Assembly (NCBI RefSeq): GCF_900155885.1
Contig: NZ_FTMB01000002.1
Location: forward strand, 248,001-312,000
DNA length: 64,000 nucleotides
Reading direction: 5' to 3'
Source: Rhizobium sp. RU20A
GTDB lineage: Bacteria > Pseudomonadota > Alphaproteobacteria > Rhizobiales > Rhizobiaceae
Shown here: piece after piece, positions 43,128-52,426 of the stretch
Position numbering within the stretch: position 1 is the first letter of the stretch
How the letters are laid out: every line of letters begins with the position of its first letter
Translations under genes and position numbers: made by a program
The notes under the pieces: model-generated
The model's database searches: none
What the model saw: only the letters and a program-made list of their open reading frames with translations
What the model was told of the DNA's origin: nothing

Positions 43128-43250
43128 GGGGCAGGCCTTTACGTTGCGACTGCGTTTCTGGCGTGACGCTCTAGTGCAAAATCGCCCGGAAATGAAGGGC
43201 AAAATTGCCCTTCCTGCGTCACATGCGCCGCCTTGCAGTCCGCAACAGGA

Positions 43251-43499
43251 TTACATGTCGATGATCGTGCCGCGACCGTCGTTCCATACGCGCAGCGGCT
43301 GGCGCTGGCCGGAGCGGGCGTCTGCCGTCGCGCGAGCGCGCACGGGGCGCGGCTGCAGGCGATTGGCCAGCGTGGCGCCGACCAGAACAACCGACATCAG
43401 CGCGGCCAGCATGAGGCCCAGCGAGGCGGTAAACACCAGAGCTACGAGCCCAACAGCGGCGGCAATGGCAGTCAGCAATACGGAACGGATCGTCTTCAT
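43251..43499 (-). CDS. Small membrane protein, unknown
   Basis: 82 residues. Two hydrophobic stretches (VLLTAIAAAVGLVALVF and LGLMLAALMSVVLVGATLA) form one hairpin or a long membrane anchor. A basic Arg-rich tail follows. GGAGGG is 9 bases before the ATG. It is 123 bases upstream of leuD on the same strand. No family recognised. Confidence 0.65.
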   Translation of the reverse strand: MKTIRSVLLTAIAAAVGLVALVFTASLGLMLAALMSVVLVGATLANRLQPRPVRARATADARSGQRQPLRVWNDGRGTIIDM

Positions 43500-43679
43500 C
43501 AGCAAGGCCCTCCTTCCGGACCTTCGGTACTTCATTTGGGAACGCGTCGTCTTCTTTGCAAGGCCGACAGTCCCTTGCGAAAGTGGCAGAAGGCGGGCAA
43601 GACAACCGAATTCGCGGCGCTCGCGGATCCGTGATCGCGATCGGTGCCGCGGCGACCCATTCATCGGAGGAGACCGCCC

Positions 43680-44606
43680 ATGCTCTCACCCGCCGCAACG
43701 CACCCGCGTCATCCCGTGCGGCTGCGCCGTTCCGTTCTGTGCCTTCCGGCCGACAATGCCCGTGCGCTGGCAAAAACAACGACGCTTCCCATAGACGCGG
43801 TGATCTACGACCTTGAGGATGCGGTGCTGCCGGAAGCGAAAGCCCAGGCGCGGGCCATGTTGGTGGCGCATCTGTCGGACGGGGCGGAGCGCCCCTTCGA
43901 GCGGATCGTGCGGATCAATTCCCTCCATGAAGAGACCGGGCGACGGGATCTGATGGCGATCGCGCCGCTGAAACCCGACGCCATCCTGCTGCCGAAAGTT
44001 TCCGGCCCAGGCGACATCGCGCTCGCCGCCGATCTCCTGGCCGAGATGGAAGATGGCGACGATATCCGCCTGTGGGCGATGATCGAGACGCCGCAAGGCG
44101 TGCTGAATGTCGCCGCCACCGCGGAGGCGGGACGCACGCGCGGCGCGCGGCTCGATTGCCTCGTGCCCGGGCTGAACGACCTGCGCAAGGAGACCGGTGT
44201 GCCGGCCATGCCGGGGCGCACCTATCTCGTTCCATGGCTCATGCAGATTCTCCTGGCGGCCCGCGCGGCCGGGCTCGACATTATCGACGCTGTCTTCAAC
44301 GATTTTCGCGACGCGGCGGGGCTTGTGGCCGAATGCGAGCAGGGCCGCGCCATGGGCTTTGACGGCAAGATGCTCATCCACCCGGCCCAAATCGGTCCCG
44401 CCAATGCCGCCTTCGGCGTCAACGCTGCCGAACGCCAGGCGGCTGAGGCGATCGTTGCGGCCTTTGCCCTGCCGGGCAATGAAGATCGCGCCGTCATCAC
44501 CGTCGATGGACGCATGGTGGAGCGGCTGCATCTCGTCGAGGCCGAACGTCTCCTGGCGCGCGTGGCGGCCATCGCGGCGCGCACGCGCGATCCCGATGTC
44601 ATCTGA
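43680..44606 (+). CDS. HpcH/HpaI aldolase/citrate lyase family protein (CoA ester lyase)
   Basis: 308 residues. LRRSVLCLPADNARAL and IYDLEDAVLPEAKAQAR (the metal-binding Asp-Glu pair) open the TIM barrel. WAMIETPQGVLN and GFDGKMLIHPAQI are the remaining family motifs. Related enzymes cleave malyl-CoA, citramalyl-CoA or similar esters. GGAGGAG precedes the ATG. It stands alone, so the substrate cannot be set. Confidence 0.87.
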   Translation: MLSPAATHPRHPVRLRRSVLCLPADNARALAKTTTLPIDAVIYDLEDAVLPEAKAQARAMLVAHLSDGAERPFERIVRINSLHEETGRRDLMAIAPLKPDAILLPKVSGPGDIALAADLLAEMEDGDDIRLWAMIETPQGVLNVAATAEAGRTRGARLDCLVPGLNDLRKETGVPAMPGRTYLVPWLMQILLAARAAGLDIIDAVFNDFRDAAGLVAECEQGRAMGFDGKMLIHPAQIGPANAAFGVNAAERQAAEAIVAAFALPGNEDRAVITVDGRMVERLHLVEAERLLARVAAIAARTRDPDVI

Positions 44607-44667
44607 TCCTTCTTCCGCACGCCGGCCATGCCTGGCGTCGGACAACACAAGTGAAAGGCAAACTGCG

Positions 44668-44874
44668 ATGAAACTCTACCGCCTGCTGACCGCTCAGGAC
44701 GACGCCACCTTCTGCCACAAGGTCACGGCCGCCCTCAACAAGGGCTGGGACCTCCACGGCTCGCCGACCTACGCCTACAATGCCGAGACGCGTCTGATGA
44801 TGTGCGGGCAGGCCGTCGTGAAGGACGTGCCGGGCAAGGAGTACACGCCGGAGACGAAGCTGTCGGAGCATTGA
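44668..44874 (+). CDS. DUF1737 family protein
   Basis: 68 residues. It opens MKLYRLLTAQDDATFCHKVT and continues LNKGWDLHGSPTYAYN, then MCGQAVVKDV, a typical one-domain DUF1737 protein found in many Proteobacteria. AAAGG lies 9 bases before the ATG. It follows the CoA ester lyase by 61 bases and may share its transcript. Role unknown. Confidence 0.82.
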   Translation: MKLYRLLTAQDDATFCHKVTAALNKGWDLHGSPTYAYNAETRLMMCGQAVVKDVPGKEYTPETKLSEH

Positions 44875-44958
44875 GAACGCGCTGGCGGGCGTGCACGATT
44901 GGCTCGTCCCCGCCCTGCCTGCGCGTGTCCAAACGCGCGTGTCGTCCAGCCGTGTCTT

Positions 44959-45402
44959 TCAGCCGCCCGACGGCCCCACGTGCTCGACGCTCGCTTCGAT
45001 GCGCTCCATGTCGTCGTCCGACAGGCCGAAATGGTGGCCGATCTCGTGGATGAGGACGTGGGTGATGATGTCGCCCAGCGTTTCCTCGTGCTCGGCCCAG
45101 TAGTCGATGATGGCGCGGCGATAGAGGGTGATGCGGTTGGGGAACTGGCCGGTTTCCATGGTGAAACGCTCGCCGATGCCGCGGCCTTCGAAAAGGCCGA
45201 GCAGGTCGAAGGGCGTTTCCAGCGCCATGTCCTCGAAGACTTCGTCCGTCGGGAAATCGGCAACTTCGATGATCAGATCGCTGGCGAGCGCGCGAAATTC
45301 CTCCGGCAGGTGGCCATAGGCCTCCAATGCCAGGGTCTCGAAGGTATCGAGGGTCGGTGCCTGCTTTTCGCGCCAGTCGTCGGTCTGGTCTATCCGTGCC
45401 AT
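44959..45402 (-). CDS. Zincin-like metallopeptidase family protein
   Basis: 147 residues. The zinc motif is HEIGHHFGLSDDDM near residue 120, so HExxH is intact with an Asp-rich extension. The domain matches the small DUF1025/Zincin_1 family. AAGGAGA precedes the ATG by 5 bases. Proteolytic activity is not shown for most members. It converges with the DUF1737 gene. Confidence 0.85.
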   Translation of the reverse strand: MARIDQTDDWREKQAPTLDTFETLALEAYGHLPEEFRALASDLIIEVADFPTDEVFEDMALETPFDLLGLFEGRGIGERFTMETGQFPNRITLYRRAIIDYWAEHEETLGDIITHVLIHEIGHHFGLSDDDMERIEASVEHVGPSGG

Positions 45403-45526
45403 GGGGTCTCCTTGTCAGCCCCCATATAGCGGAGCCCACGGCGGATTTCGAGACGGGAATGCCGGGCAGGCCCGGTTTCTCGGTTTTGCCTTAACGACGC
45501 GGCGGCCCCTCCCAGCGCCGTTGCGC

Positions 45527-46339
45527 TCAGGCCGGCGGGATGATCGCGCGGTAAAGATGCCAGGTGGCGTGGCCAAGCACGGGCAGCACGACGACGAGGC
45601 CGATGAAGGCACTGGCCGCGCCGGCGAGTACCAGCAGCGTGACGACGACACCCCAGCCGAGCATGGGCACCGGACTTGCCAGAACAGCCCGCACGCTGGT
45701 GGCCATGGCGGTGACGATGTCGAGATCGCGCTCCATCAGCAGCGGCACGGAGACGACGGTGAGCGAAAAAAGGATGAGCGCCAGCACCGCCCCGACGATG
45801 TGGCCGAGCACGAGAAACAGCCAGCCCTCCGGGGTCGTCAGCACGATGTCGACGAATTTTGGCAGGGTGGAAAAGGACAGGCGCCCGAGCACGAGCGCGA
45901 TCAGCAGGCGGATCTGATACATCCAGACCCAGAAGATGAAGAGCATGACGAAGGCCATCCAGCCCAGTTCGCGCCGGCGCTGCGCCCAGACGAAGCCTAG
46001 CACGCCGGGCCAGGAAAGCGTCTCGCCACGCTCCAGCCGGCGACTGACCTCGTAAAGACCGACGGCGATGAAGGGGCCAATGAGCGGAAAGCCGATGGCG
46101 CAGGGATAGATGAGCCAGGGCACATGCCAGAGCGCCAGGGACAGCGCGATGATCAGACCGCCCATCGCATAGACGGCCCCGAAGAACAGGCCGAAGGCCG
46201 GCGCCCGGCGAAAATCGGCAAGGCCGGCGGCAAGCGCGCTGCCGATATCCGCGGCCGTCACAGCCCTGACGTCGGGCATGCCCGGAAAGACCGCCTCAAG
46301 CCCCCGTTTGCGCAGGCCTGCCTTTGCACTCTCGTCCAT
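45527..46339 (-). CDS. DUF2189 integral membrane protein
   Basis: 270 residues. About six hydrophobic helices: FGLFFGAVYAMGGLIIALSL, LIYPCAIGFPLIGPFIAVGLY, ELGWMAFVMLFIFWVWMY, LFLVLGHIVGAVLALILFSL, LGWGVVVTLLVLAGAASAF and LVVVLPVLGHATWHL. The sequence pattern is that of the DUF2189 family, sometimes noted beside cytochrome oxidase genes. GGAGGG precedes the ATG at 46339; longer frames run into the divergent promoter region. Function unknown. Confidence 0.83.
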   Translation of the reverse strand: MDESAKAGLRKRGLEAVFPGMPDVRAVTAADIGSALAAGLADFRRAPAFGLFFGAVYAMGGLIIALSLALWHVPWLIYPCAIGFPLIGPFIAVGLYEVSRRLERGETLSWPGVLGFVWAQRRRELGWMAFVMLFIFWVWMYQIRLLIALVLGRLSFSTLPKFVDIVLTTPEGWLFLVLGHIVGAVLALILFSLTVVSVPLLMERDLDIVTAMATSVRAVLASPVPMLGWGVVVTLLVLAGAASAFIGLVVVLPVLGHATWHLYRAIIPPA

Positions 46340-46477
46340 TCCGACCCTCCCCGCCGTCCTGTCCTGAAGTGCCATTATGCCGCAGTTGCCGGCGACGTCC
46401 TTAACAGCCGTCAAACGCTTGAAAAAATAGTGGAGGCATACAGCGGGAGGGAAAGCGGCAACGCACACAGGGTTATC

Positions 46478-46506
46478 TTGACATTCATTCTCCGCTTTAG
46501 CATAGA
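46478..46506 (+). promoter_or_regulatory. Candidate promoter for the bfd-like/bfr pair
   Basis: TTGACA at 46478-46483 is separated by 17 bases from CATAGA at 46501-46506, a half-match to TATAAT. It would start RNA about 30 bases before the ATG at 46542. No clear iron-regulator site (Irr or RirA type) was seen nearby. Confidence 0.45.
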
Positions 46507-46541
46507 TGACGAACGCAAAGGTCGACCGGGAAGATCTCGCC

Positions 46542-46856
46542 ATGCTGGTTTGCAGCTGCAATTTCATCACGAAACAGGAGATCGTTGATACGATCAACGC
46601 CCTCCTCGATGAGGACTGTTGGCAGCTGATCGTCCCGGCCAAGGTCTACCATGCCATGGAAAAGCGCGGCCGCTGCTGTGGTTGCTTTCCGAACGTCATC
46701 GACATTATTATTCAGACAACCGAAGATTATCATGCTACCCGCCGTAACGCGACGGAAGCGGAAATCTTCGATTTCATGAGCCGTCTGAAACAGTTCCATG
46801 ACGATCAAAGGAGAGCCGACCGTGAAAGGCGACAAAAAAGTCATCGAGCAGCTTAA
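46542..46856 (+). CDS. Bacterioferritin-associated ferredoxin-like [2Fe-2S] protein
   Basis: 104 residues from the ATG at 46542; the earlier in-frame ATG at 46506 overlaps the candidate -10. It carries the Bfd pattern of four cysteines, [14 protein letters not shown] and [10 protein letters not shown]. In other bacteria Bfd reduces iron inside bacterioferritin to release it. A C-terminal extension of about 40 mostly charged residues is longer than usual for Bfd. The end overlaps the bacterioferritin gene by 35 bases, which strongly supports a paired role. Confidence 0.85.
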   Translation: MLVCSCNFITKQEIVDTINALLDEDCWQLIVPAKVYHAMEKRGRCCGCFPNVIDIIIQTTEDYHATRRNATEAEIFDFMSRLKQFHDDQRRADRERRQKSHRAA

Positions 46857-47313
46857 CGAGGCCCTGTTCCTCGAGCTTGGTGCCGTCAACCAGTACTGGC
46901 TGCATTACCGTCTTCTCGATGACTGGGGCTATGCCAAGCTGGCCGCCAAGGAGCGCGCCGAGTCGATCGAGGAAATGCAGCACGCCGACAAGCTGATTTC
47001 CCGCATCATCTTCCTTGAGGGTCACCCGAACCTTCAGACGGTTGCGCCGCTGCGCATCGGCCAGACGGTGAAGGAAGTGCTGGAAGCCGACCTCGCCGGC
47101 GAATACGACGCCCGCACGGCCTACAAGAAGTCCCGCGACATCTGTCACGATGCCGGCGACTACGTCACGATGAAGCTCTTCGAAGAACTGCTGATCGATG
47201 AGGAAGGTCACATCGACTTCCTCGAAACCCAGCTCGAACTTCTCGGCAAGATCGGCGAATCGAAGTACGGCCAGTTGAATGCAGCGCCGGCCAACGAAGC
47301 CGAATCCGAATAA
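46822..47313 (+). CDS. bfr: Bacterioferritin
   Basis: 163 residues starting with GTG at 46822, with GGAG 8 bases upstream. With this start the ferroxidase ligands fall at the classic numbers: Glu18, Glu51, His54, and heme ligand Met52 ([11 protein letters not shown]); later EYDARTAY and [10 protein letters not shown] complete the site. It stores iron as a 24-mer with heme. An ATG at 46798 would add eight residues and break this numbering. It overlaps the Bfd-like gene and ends in a good terminator. Confidence 0.95.
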   Translation: MKGDKKVIEQLNEALFLELGAVNQYWLHYRLLDDWGYAKLAAKERAESIEEMQHADKLISRIIFLEGHPNLQTVAPLRIGQTVKEVLEADLAGEYDARTAYKKSRDICHDAGDYVTMKLFEELLIDEEGHIDFLETQLELLGKIGESKYGQLNAAPANEAESE

Positions 47314-47335
47314 ACAAAACGCCCCTTTTGGTGCG

Positions 47336-47369
47336 AAGGCGGTGCAGCCTGGCTGCTCCGCCTTTTTTT
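47336..47369 (+). terminator. Terminator of bfr
   Basis: A 12-bp stem with one mismatch (aaggcggtgcag / ctgctccgcctt) is followed by seven T residues, 23 bases after the bfr stop codon. Confidence 0.9.
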
Positions 47370-47467
47370 ATTGCCTTGACCGTCTGCATAGAACTTAAGG
47401 CGTAGCGAAGGGCAATTCTCTCTCCCGCGGCTTTGGCCTATGCTCTCCACGGGAGGAAGGAGGAGGC

Positions 47468-50400
47468 ATGCTGTCTGGGTCGGTGATCTTCGGCTGCGCC
47501 GTCGGCTATCTGCTGCTCTTGTTTGCGGTGGCGAGCTATGGCGACCGGCGTGCCCGCAGCACGGCGGCGGCGGGTCGCGGCCGGCCGATCGTCTATGCGC
47601 TCAGCCTCGCGATCTACTGCACCTCCTGGACCTATTTCGGCGGCGTGGGGCTGGCGGCCGAGCGGGGGTTCGAATTCACGGCGATCTATATCGGTCCGAT
47701 CCTCATGTTCACGATCGGCCTGCCGGTGATCCGCCGCATCGTGCGGCTCGCCAAGTCCGAGCGGATCACCTCGATTGCCGACTTCATCGCCGCCCGTTAC
47801 GGCAAGAACCCGGCGGTGGCCGCGATCGTGGCCCTGATTTCTCTGGTCGGCGCCATTCCCTACATTGCCCTGCAGCTGAAAGCCGTTTCGAGTTCGGTGG
47901 AAGCCATGGTCGATACGACGGGCTATGGCCTCGGCGCGGGCATAATGGCGATGGATCTGCCGCTGCTCGTCACGCTTTTCCTCGCCTGCTTCGCCATTGT
48001 CTTCGGCACGCGCCACACGGATGCGACGGAGCACCAGGACGGGCTGATCCTCGCCATCGCCATGGAATCGGTCATCAAGCTCATCGCCTTCCTGACGGCC
48101 GGGCTCTATATCCTCTTCGTCATCTTCGATGGGCCCTCCGATCTCTGGCAGAAGGCGGCCGAAAGCCCGCTGGCCATGTCCGCGCTGACCTATGAGACGC
48201 CGATCTCCCGCTGGCTGCTGCTGATCGTTCTTTCCGCCTTCGCCATCATCCTCCTGCCGCGACAGTTCCACGTCACCGTCGTCGAGAATCGCAACGAGCG
48301 GGAGTTGAAGACGGCCGCCGTACTCTTCCCCCTCTACCTCGTCGGCATCAATCTTTTCGTGCTGCCGGTGGCGCTGGCAGGCATTTTGACCTTTGGCGGG
48401 TCCGGCGACGTCGATCTTTATCTCCTGCGGCTGCCGATGGCGGCCAATGAGCCGCTGATCACGCTTGCCACCTTCATCGGCGGCTTTTCGGCCGCCACCG
48501 CCATGGTCATCGTCGCGTCCGTGGCACTGTCGATCATGGTGTCCAACGATATCGTCATGCCGATTTTCCTGCGCCGCAACCTGATGCGACGCGGCAGCAC
48601 GGGCCAGGAAAACCTCGCCTCCACGCTGCTCAACATCCGCCGCGGCGCGATCTTCATCGTGCTGTTGCTCGGCTATGCCTATTATCGCACAGCGGACATG
48701 ACGGGCGGCCTCGCGTCGATCGGGCTGCTCTCCTTCGCCGCGGTGGCGCAAATGGCGCCGTCGCTGTTTGGCGGCCTCGTCTGGCGGCAGGCCAATGCCC
48801 GCGGCGCCATTCTCGGCATGTCCATCGGCTTTCTCGTCTGGGCCTATCTGCTGTTCCTGCCGAGCCTTGGGGGACCCGACTACTCATGGGTTGCGGGTAA
48901 GGTCCTGCATTTCCTCTTCCCCTTCACGGCGGAAGGACAGGCGACCGGCCTTGACCCGCTCGTCAGCGCCACCGTGCTCAGCCTGATCGCCAACGGGATT
49001 GCCTATGTGCTGGGCTCGCTGACGCGGGCGCCGAAGCCCCTGGAGCGCCTACAGGCCGGCGTCTTCATCACGCGCCGCTCACGAACGGAGCGCGCCTTCC
49101 GCGGACGCAAGACAAAGGTCACCGTCGGCGACCTCAAGGCCACCATCGCGCGCTATCTCGGCGAGGAACGCATGCTGCGCTCCTTCCACAGCTACGAGCG
49201 ACAGAGCGGCCGCTGGCTCGACGACAATGGCGCGGCCGACATGGCGCTGATCCACTTTTCCGAACAGCTGCTCGGCAGCGCGATCGGCTCCTCGTCTGCG
49301 CGACTCGTTCTTTCGCTGGTCTTGCAGCGCATGGACGACCCCTCCTCCGACACGGCTTGGCTGCTCGACCAGGCCTCGGAAGCGCTGCAATACAATCAGG
49401 ATATGCTGCAGACCGCGCTCTCGCAGATGGAACAGGGCATTGCCGTCTTCGACAGTTCCAACAATCTGATCATCTGGAACCGGCGTTTCCGGCAACTGCT
49501 GGACCTGCCGGAAGCGGCGGGACAGGTCGGCTTTCCCCTGGCCGATATCGTGGCCATGCTGGCGCGGCGCGGCGATATCGCGCCGGGCGACGAGAAGGCG
49601 GTGATCGCGACCTTCCTCACCCTCGACAAGCCTTTCCTGCTGACGCTTGCCGGCGGCGCCCGCATCGTGGAAGTGCGCACCAACGCCATGCCCGACAAGG
49701 GCATCGTCACGACCTATACCGACATTACCCAGCGCATGGCGGCCGATCAGGCCCTCAAGCAGGCCAACGAGACGCTTGAGCAACGTGTGGCCGAGCGCAC
49801 TGGCGAGCTCACGCGCGTCAATACCGAGCTTGCCGAAGCGCGTGCCGCGGCGGAAGAGGCCAATATCGGCAAGACGCGCTTCTTCGCCGCCGCCGGCCAC
49901 GATATCCTCCAGCCGCTTAACGCGGCACGGCTCTATTCCTCCTCGCTGGTGGAGCGGCTCGGGGAAAGCGACAACAGCACGCTGGTGCGCAACATCGATT
50001 CCTCGCTGGAATCGGTGGAGGCCATTCTCGGCGCCGTGCTCGACATTTCCCGTTTGGACACGGGCGCGATGAAGCCGCGCTTGCAGACCGTCGCGCTCGA
50101 CGATTTCCTCAAGCGCATCGAGACCGATTTTGCGCCGGTCGCCCGTGCGCAGGGCCTGGCGCTTGTCGTGCTGCCAAGTTCGCTCAGCGTGCGCACCGAT
50201 CCGAACCTTTTGCGCCGCCTGGTGCAGAACCTCGTCTCCAACGCGATCAAATACACGCCTTCCGGCCGTGTTCTGGTCGGCGTGAAGCGGCAGGGCGAAA
50301 AGGCCGTCATCCAGGTCTTCGACACCGGCATCGGCATTCCCGCCTCGAAATTCCGCACGGTCTTCAAGGAGTTCGCCCGTCTCGACGAGGGCGCTCGCAC

Positions 50401-50977
50401 GGCCTCAGGCCTCGGCCTCGGCCTGTCGATCGTCGATCGCATCTCCCGCGTGCTGCATCATCCTGTGGAACTGCGGTCCGAGCAGGGGCGCGGAACGCTG
50501 TTCCGGGTCTCCATTCCCATCGCCAAGGCGCCGGCGCTCGCTGCAACGGCCCGCACGGCGCAGCCGATCCGGCCGGTCTCCGAACCGCTGAAGGGGTTGA
50601 AGGTTCTCTGCGTCGACAATGAGCCGCAGATTCTCGACGGCATGCGGGTGCTGCTCGGCGGCTGGGGCTGCGAGGTGCTGACCGCCGATAGCCTCGGCGC
50701 ATTGGCGACGCTGACCGCCTCCCTGCCGGCCGCGCCGGACGCCATCATTGCGGACTACCATCTCGACGATGGCACCGGCATCGATGCTGTCTCTGCTGCC
50801 CGCAACGCCTTCGGGGCGGGCCTGCCGGCGTTGCTGGTCACCGCCGACCGCTCGCCGGAGGTGCGTGCGACAGCCGAGCGTGATGGAATTGCCTTGCAGA
50901 ACAAGCCGGTGAAGCCGGCAGCGCTCCGGGCCTGGCTGACGCAGCTATCGATCAGCTTGCGGACAGCGGCGGAGTGA
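47468..50977 (+). CDS. Hybrid histidine kinase with sodium/solute symporter-like membrane domain
   Basis: 1169 residues. About 12-13 membrane helices of the SSF (PutP-like) type fill residues 1-520. A PAS-like domain (EQGIAVFDSSNNLIIWNRRFRQLL, near 655) and a coiled coil (LEQRVAERTGELTRVNTELAEARAAAEEA) follow. The kinase core has His811 (AAAGHDILQPLNAARLY), N box LVQNLVSNAIKYTPSG and G boxes DTGIGIP and GLGLGLSIV. A receiver domain with Asp1096 (IIADYHLDDGTGID) ends the protein. It resembles the NahK/ErcS group. GGAGGAAGGAGGAGG lies before the ATG. A LuxR-type regulator converges downstream and is a likely partner. The stimulus is unknown. Confidence 0.92.
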   Translation: MLSGSVIFGCAVGYLLLLFAVASYGDRRARSTAAAGRGRPIVYALSLAIYCTSWTYFGGVGLAAERGFEFTAIYIGPILMFTIGLPVIRRIVRLAKSERITSIADFIAARYGKNPAVAAIVALISLVGAIPYIALQLKAVSSSVEAMVDTTGYGLGAGIMAMDLPLLVTLFLACFAIVFGTRHTDATEHQDGLILAIAMESVIKLIAFLTAGLYILFVIFDGPSDLWQKAAESPLAMSALTYETPISRWLLLIVLSAFAIILLPRQFHVTVVENRNERELKTAAVLFPLYLVGINLFVLPVALAGILTFGGSGDVDLYLLRLPMAANEPLITLATFIGGFSAATAMVIVASVALSIMVSNDIVMPIFLRRNLMRRGSTGQENLASTLLNIRRGAIFIVLLLGYAYYRTADMTGGLASIGLLSFAAVAQMAPSLFGGLVWRQANARGAILGMSIGFLVWAYLLFLPSLGGPDYSWVAGKVLHFLFPFTAEGQATGLDPLVSATVLSLIANGIAYVLGSLTRAPKPLERLQAGVFITRRSRTERAFRGRKTKVTVGDLKATIARYLGEERMLRSFHSYERQSGRWLDDNGAADMALIHFSEQLLGSAIGSSSARLVLSLVLQRMDDPSSDTAWLLDQASEALQYNQDMLQTALSQMEQGIAVFDSSNNLIIWNRRFRQLLDLPEAAGQVGFPLADIVAMLARRGDIAPGDEKAVIATFLTLDKPFLLTLAGGARIVEVRTNAMPDKGIVTTYTDITQRMAADQALKQANETLEQRVAERTGELTRVNTELAEARAAAEEANIGKTRFFAAAGHDILQPLNAARLYSSSLVERLGESDNSTLVRNIDSSLESVEAILGAVLDISRLDTGAMKPRLQTVALDDFLKRIETDFAPVARAQGLALVVLPSSLSVRTDPNLLRRLVQNLVSNAIKYTPSGRVLVGVKRQGEKAVIQVFDTGIGIPASKFRTVFKEFARLDEGARTASGLGLGLSIVDRISRVLHHPVELRSEQGRGTLFRVSIPIAKAPALAATARTAQPIRPVSEPLKGLKVLCVDNEPQILDGMRVLLGGWGCEVLTADSLGALATLTASLPAAPDAIIADYHLDDGTGIDAVSAARNAFGAGLPALLVTADRSPEVRATAERDGIALQNKPVKPAALRAWLTQLSISLRTAAE

Positions 50978-51023
50978 CGTGGCTGTCAGGCGATGGCGTG
51001 CGGCGACGTATGGCGGGCAAGCC

Positions 51024-51080
51024 CCCTCATCCGCCCTTCGGGCACCTTTTCCCCGAGGGAGAAGGCCGGCGGGGTGAGGG
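51024..51080. repeat. RIME-like rhizobial intergenic palindrome
   Basis: Outer arms ccctca/tgaggg (51024-51029, 51075-51080) enclose two smaller hairpins with the sequences ccgccc-ttcg-ggc and cctttt-ccccgagg-gagaagg. The overall pattern (CCCTCATCCGCC...GGGAGAAGG) matches the repetitive elements known between genes of Rhizobiaceae. It lies between two convergent genes. Confidence 0.7.
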
Positions 51081-51127
51081 AGCGTTCTTCAGGTCGCCAA
51101 AGGACAGCCCCGCAACATGGCGCCTGA

Positions 51128-51775
51128 CTACGCCGCGACCGCGCCGATCTTGCCGAGCTGGATCACCGCCTGGGTGCGGCTGTCGACGTTGAGCTTCAGG
51201 AGGATGGCGGAAACGTGGGCCTTGATGGTGGCTTCGGAAACGCCGAGTTCGTAGGCGATCTGCTTGTTGAGCAGCCCCTCCCCGAGCATGCTCAGCACGC
51301 GCGACTGCTGCGGTGTCAGCGTCTGGAGGCGGTGCAGGAGATCGGCGACCTCCGGCTCGTGCTCCATACCGCGCTCGAAGCCCTTCGGCGTAAAGATGTT
51401 CCCGGCGATAACCGTCTCGATCCCGGTGCGGATATCGTCGATGCCGGAGGATTTTGAAAGGAAGCCGGCCGCGCCGAGGTCCAGCGCGCGGCCGATCGTG
51501 GCAGGCTCGTCATGGGCCGAGACGATCATCACCGGCAGGCTCGGAAACTCCGCCCGCAGCGCGATCAGGCCGGAAAGGCCGCTGACGCCGGGCATGGTGA
51601 GATCGAGAAGCAGGAGATCGGCAGCGGGATTGTCCTCGGCCGCCTGCCGGGCGGCGGCAAAATCACCGGCCTCGATGACCGTCGGCTGGCCATCGAGCCC
51701 CGAAATCGCCTGTCGCATGGCACCACGAAACAGCGGATGGTCATCCGCGATGATGATGGTCAGTCCGTCCGTCAT
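51128..51775 (-). CDS. LuxR/NarL-type response regulator
   Basis: 215 residues. The receiver domain has acidic pocket IIIADDHPLF, phospho-acceptor Asp58 (LLLLDLTMPG) and Lys in GFLSKSSG. The C-terminal helix-turn-helix is LTPQQSRVLSMLGEGLLNKQ, followed by IAYELGVSEATIKAHVS. It would bind DNA as a dimer when phosphorylated. It converges with the hybrid kinase gene, an arrangement that suggests they work together. Confidence 0.92.
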   Translation of the reverse strand: MTDGLTIIIADDHPLFRGAMRQAISGLDGQPTVIEAGDFAAARQAAEDNPAADLLLLDLTMPGVSGLSGLIALRAEFPSLPVMIVSAHDEPATIGRALDLGAAGFLSKSSGIDDIRTGIETVIAGNIFTPKGFERGMEHEPEVADLLHRLQTLTPQQSRVLSMLGEGLLNKQIAYELGVSEATIKAHVSAILLKLNVDSRTQAVIQLGKIGAVAA

Positions 51776-51857
51776 ACAACCCGTCCCTCCCTTGGCGCGT
51801 CTTCTTGGCCGGGCAATCCTCCAATCGCTCCGGCGGGACGCTCATGACGGCGGCGGA

Positions 51858-52307
51858 TCAGGTCTTGTCAGGCGTCGGCTGGGCACCACCCGGGGGCTGA
51901 GCCTCTTCCGCATTCAGATCCTTCACGATCGCCATGAACCGTCGCATCATTCTTTCCATGATGCTCATGGTCTGGTCAATCTCCTCGTTGCTCGGCAGGC
52001 GGCGATTGAGGCTCGTTTCGCCGCCGCTTACGGTTTTTTCCAGCGCATCGATCCGCGCCGAAAGGCGGTCCAGCTCGTCTTCGAAGGCGCGGCGCTCATC
52101 GGCGCCCATACGGCAGATGAGCTCGCCGGCCTGCTCGCGGCACAGCGTCATCTCGCCGGTCTGCGTGTCGAGGCGGGCAACGCCCGTCTCCGTCTTCTGC
52201 ATCTGGTAGCGGCCGATCTCCTCGGCCAGGGCGCCGGAGGCGCCAGACAGAATGAGGGCAGACAGCATAAAGGCGGACGGCAGCGCGGGGGCGATCAGTT
52301 TCCTCAT
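51858..52307 (-). CDS. Exported coiled-coil hypothetical protein
   Basis: 149 residues. The signal peptide ends at SGALA. Two cysteines (TLCREQAGELICRMG) could form a disulfide. A helical stretch (ADERRAFEDELDRLSARIDAL) looks coiled-coil. The tail is Pro-rich. AAAGG precedes the ATG at 52307; the longer frame has no support. A periplasmic location is inferred. No family I can name. It diverges from the DUF952 gene. Confidence 0.72.
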   Translation of the reverse strand: MRKLIAPALPSAFMLSALILSGASGALAEEIGRYQMQKTETGVARLDTQTGEMTLCREQAGELICRMGADERRAFEDELDRLSARIDALEKTVSGGETSLNRRLPSNEEIDQTMSIMERMMRRFMAIVKDLNAEEAQPPGGAQPTPDKT

Positions 52308-52426
52308 GGCGTTTGCCTTTCTGAGGGTTGAAAACGAGAGCAACGCTTCACCGAAGGTGGACTTTCCATCCGCGTTAAGGCAAGCGTCCAATAACGATAC
52401 ACATAGTGCGCGCAAAGACGGATGAC

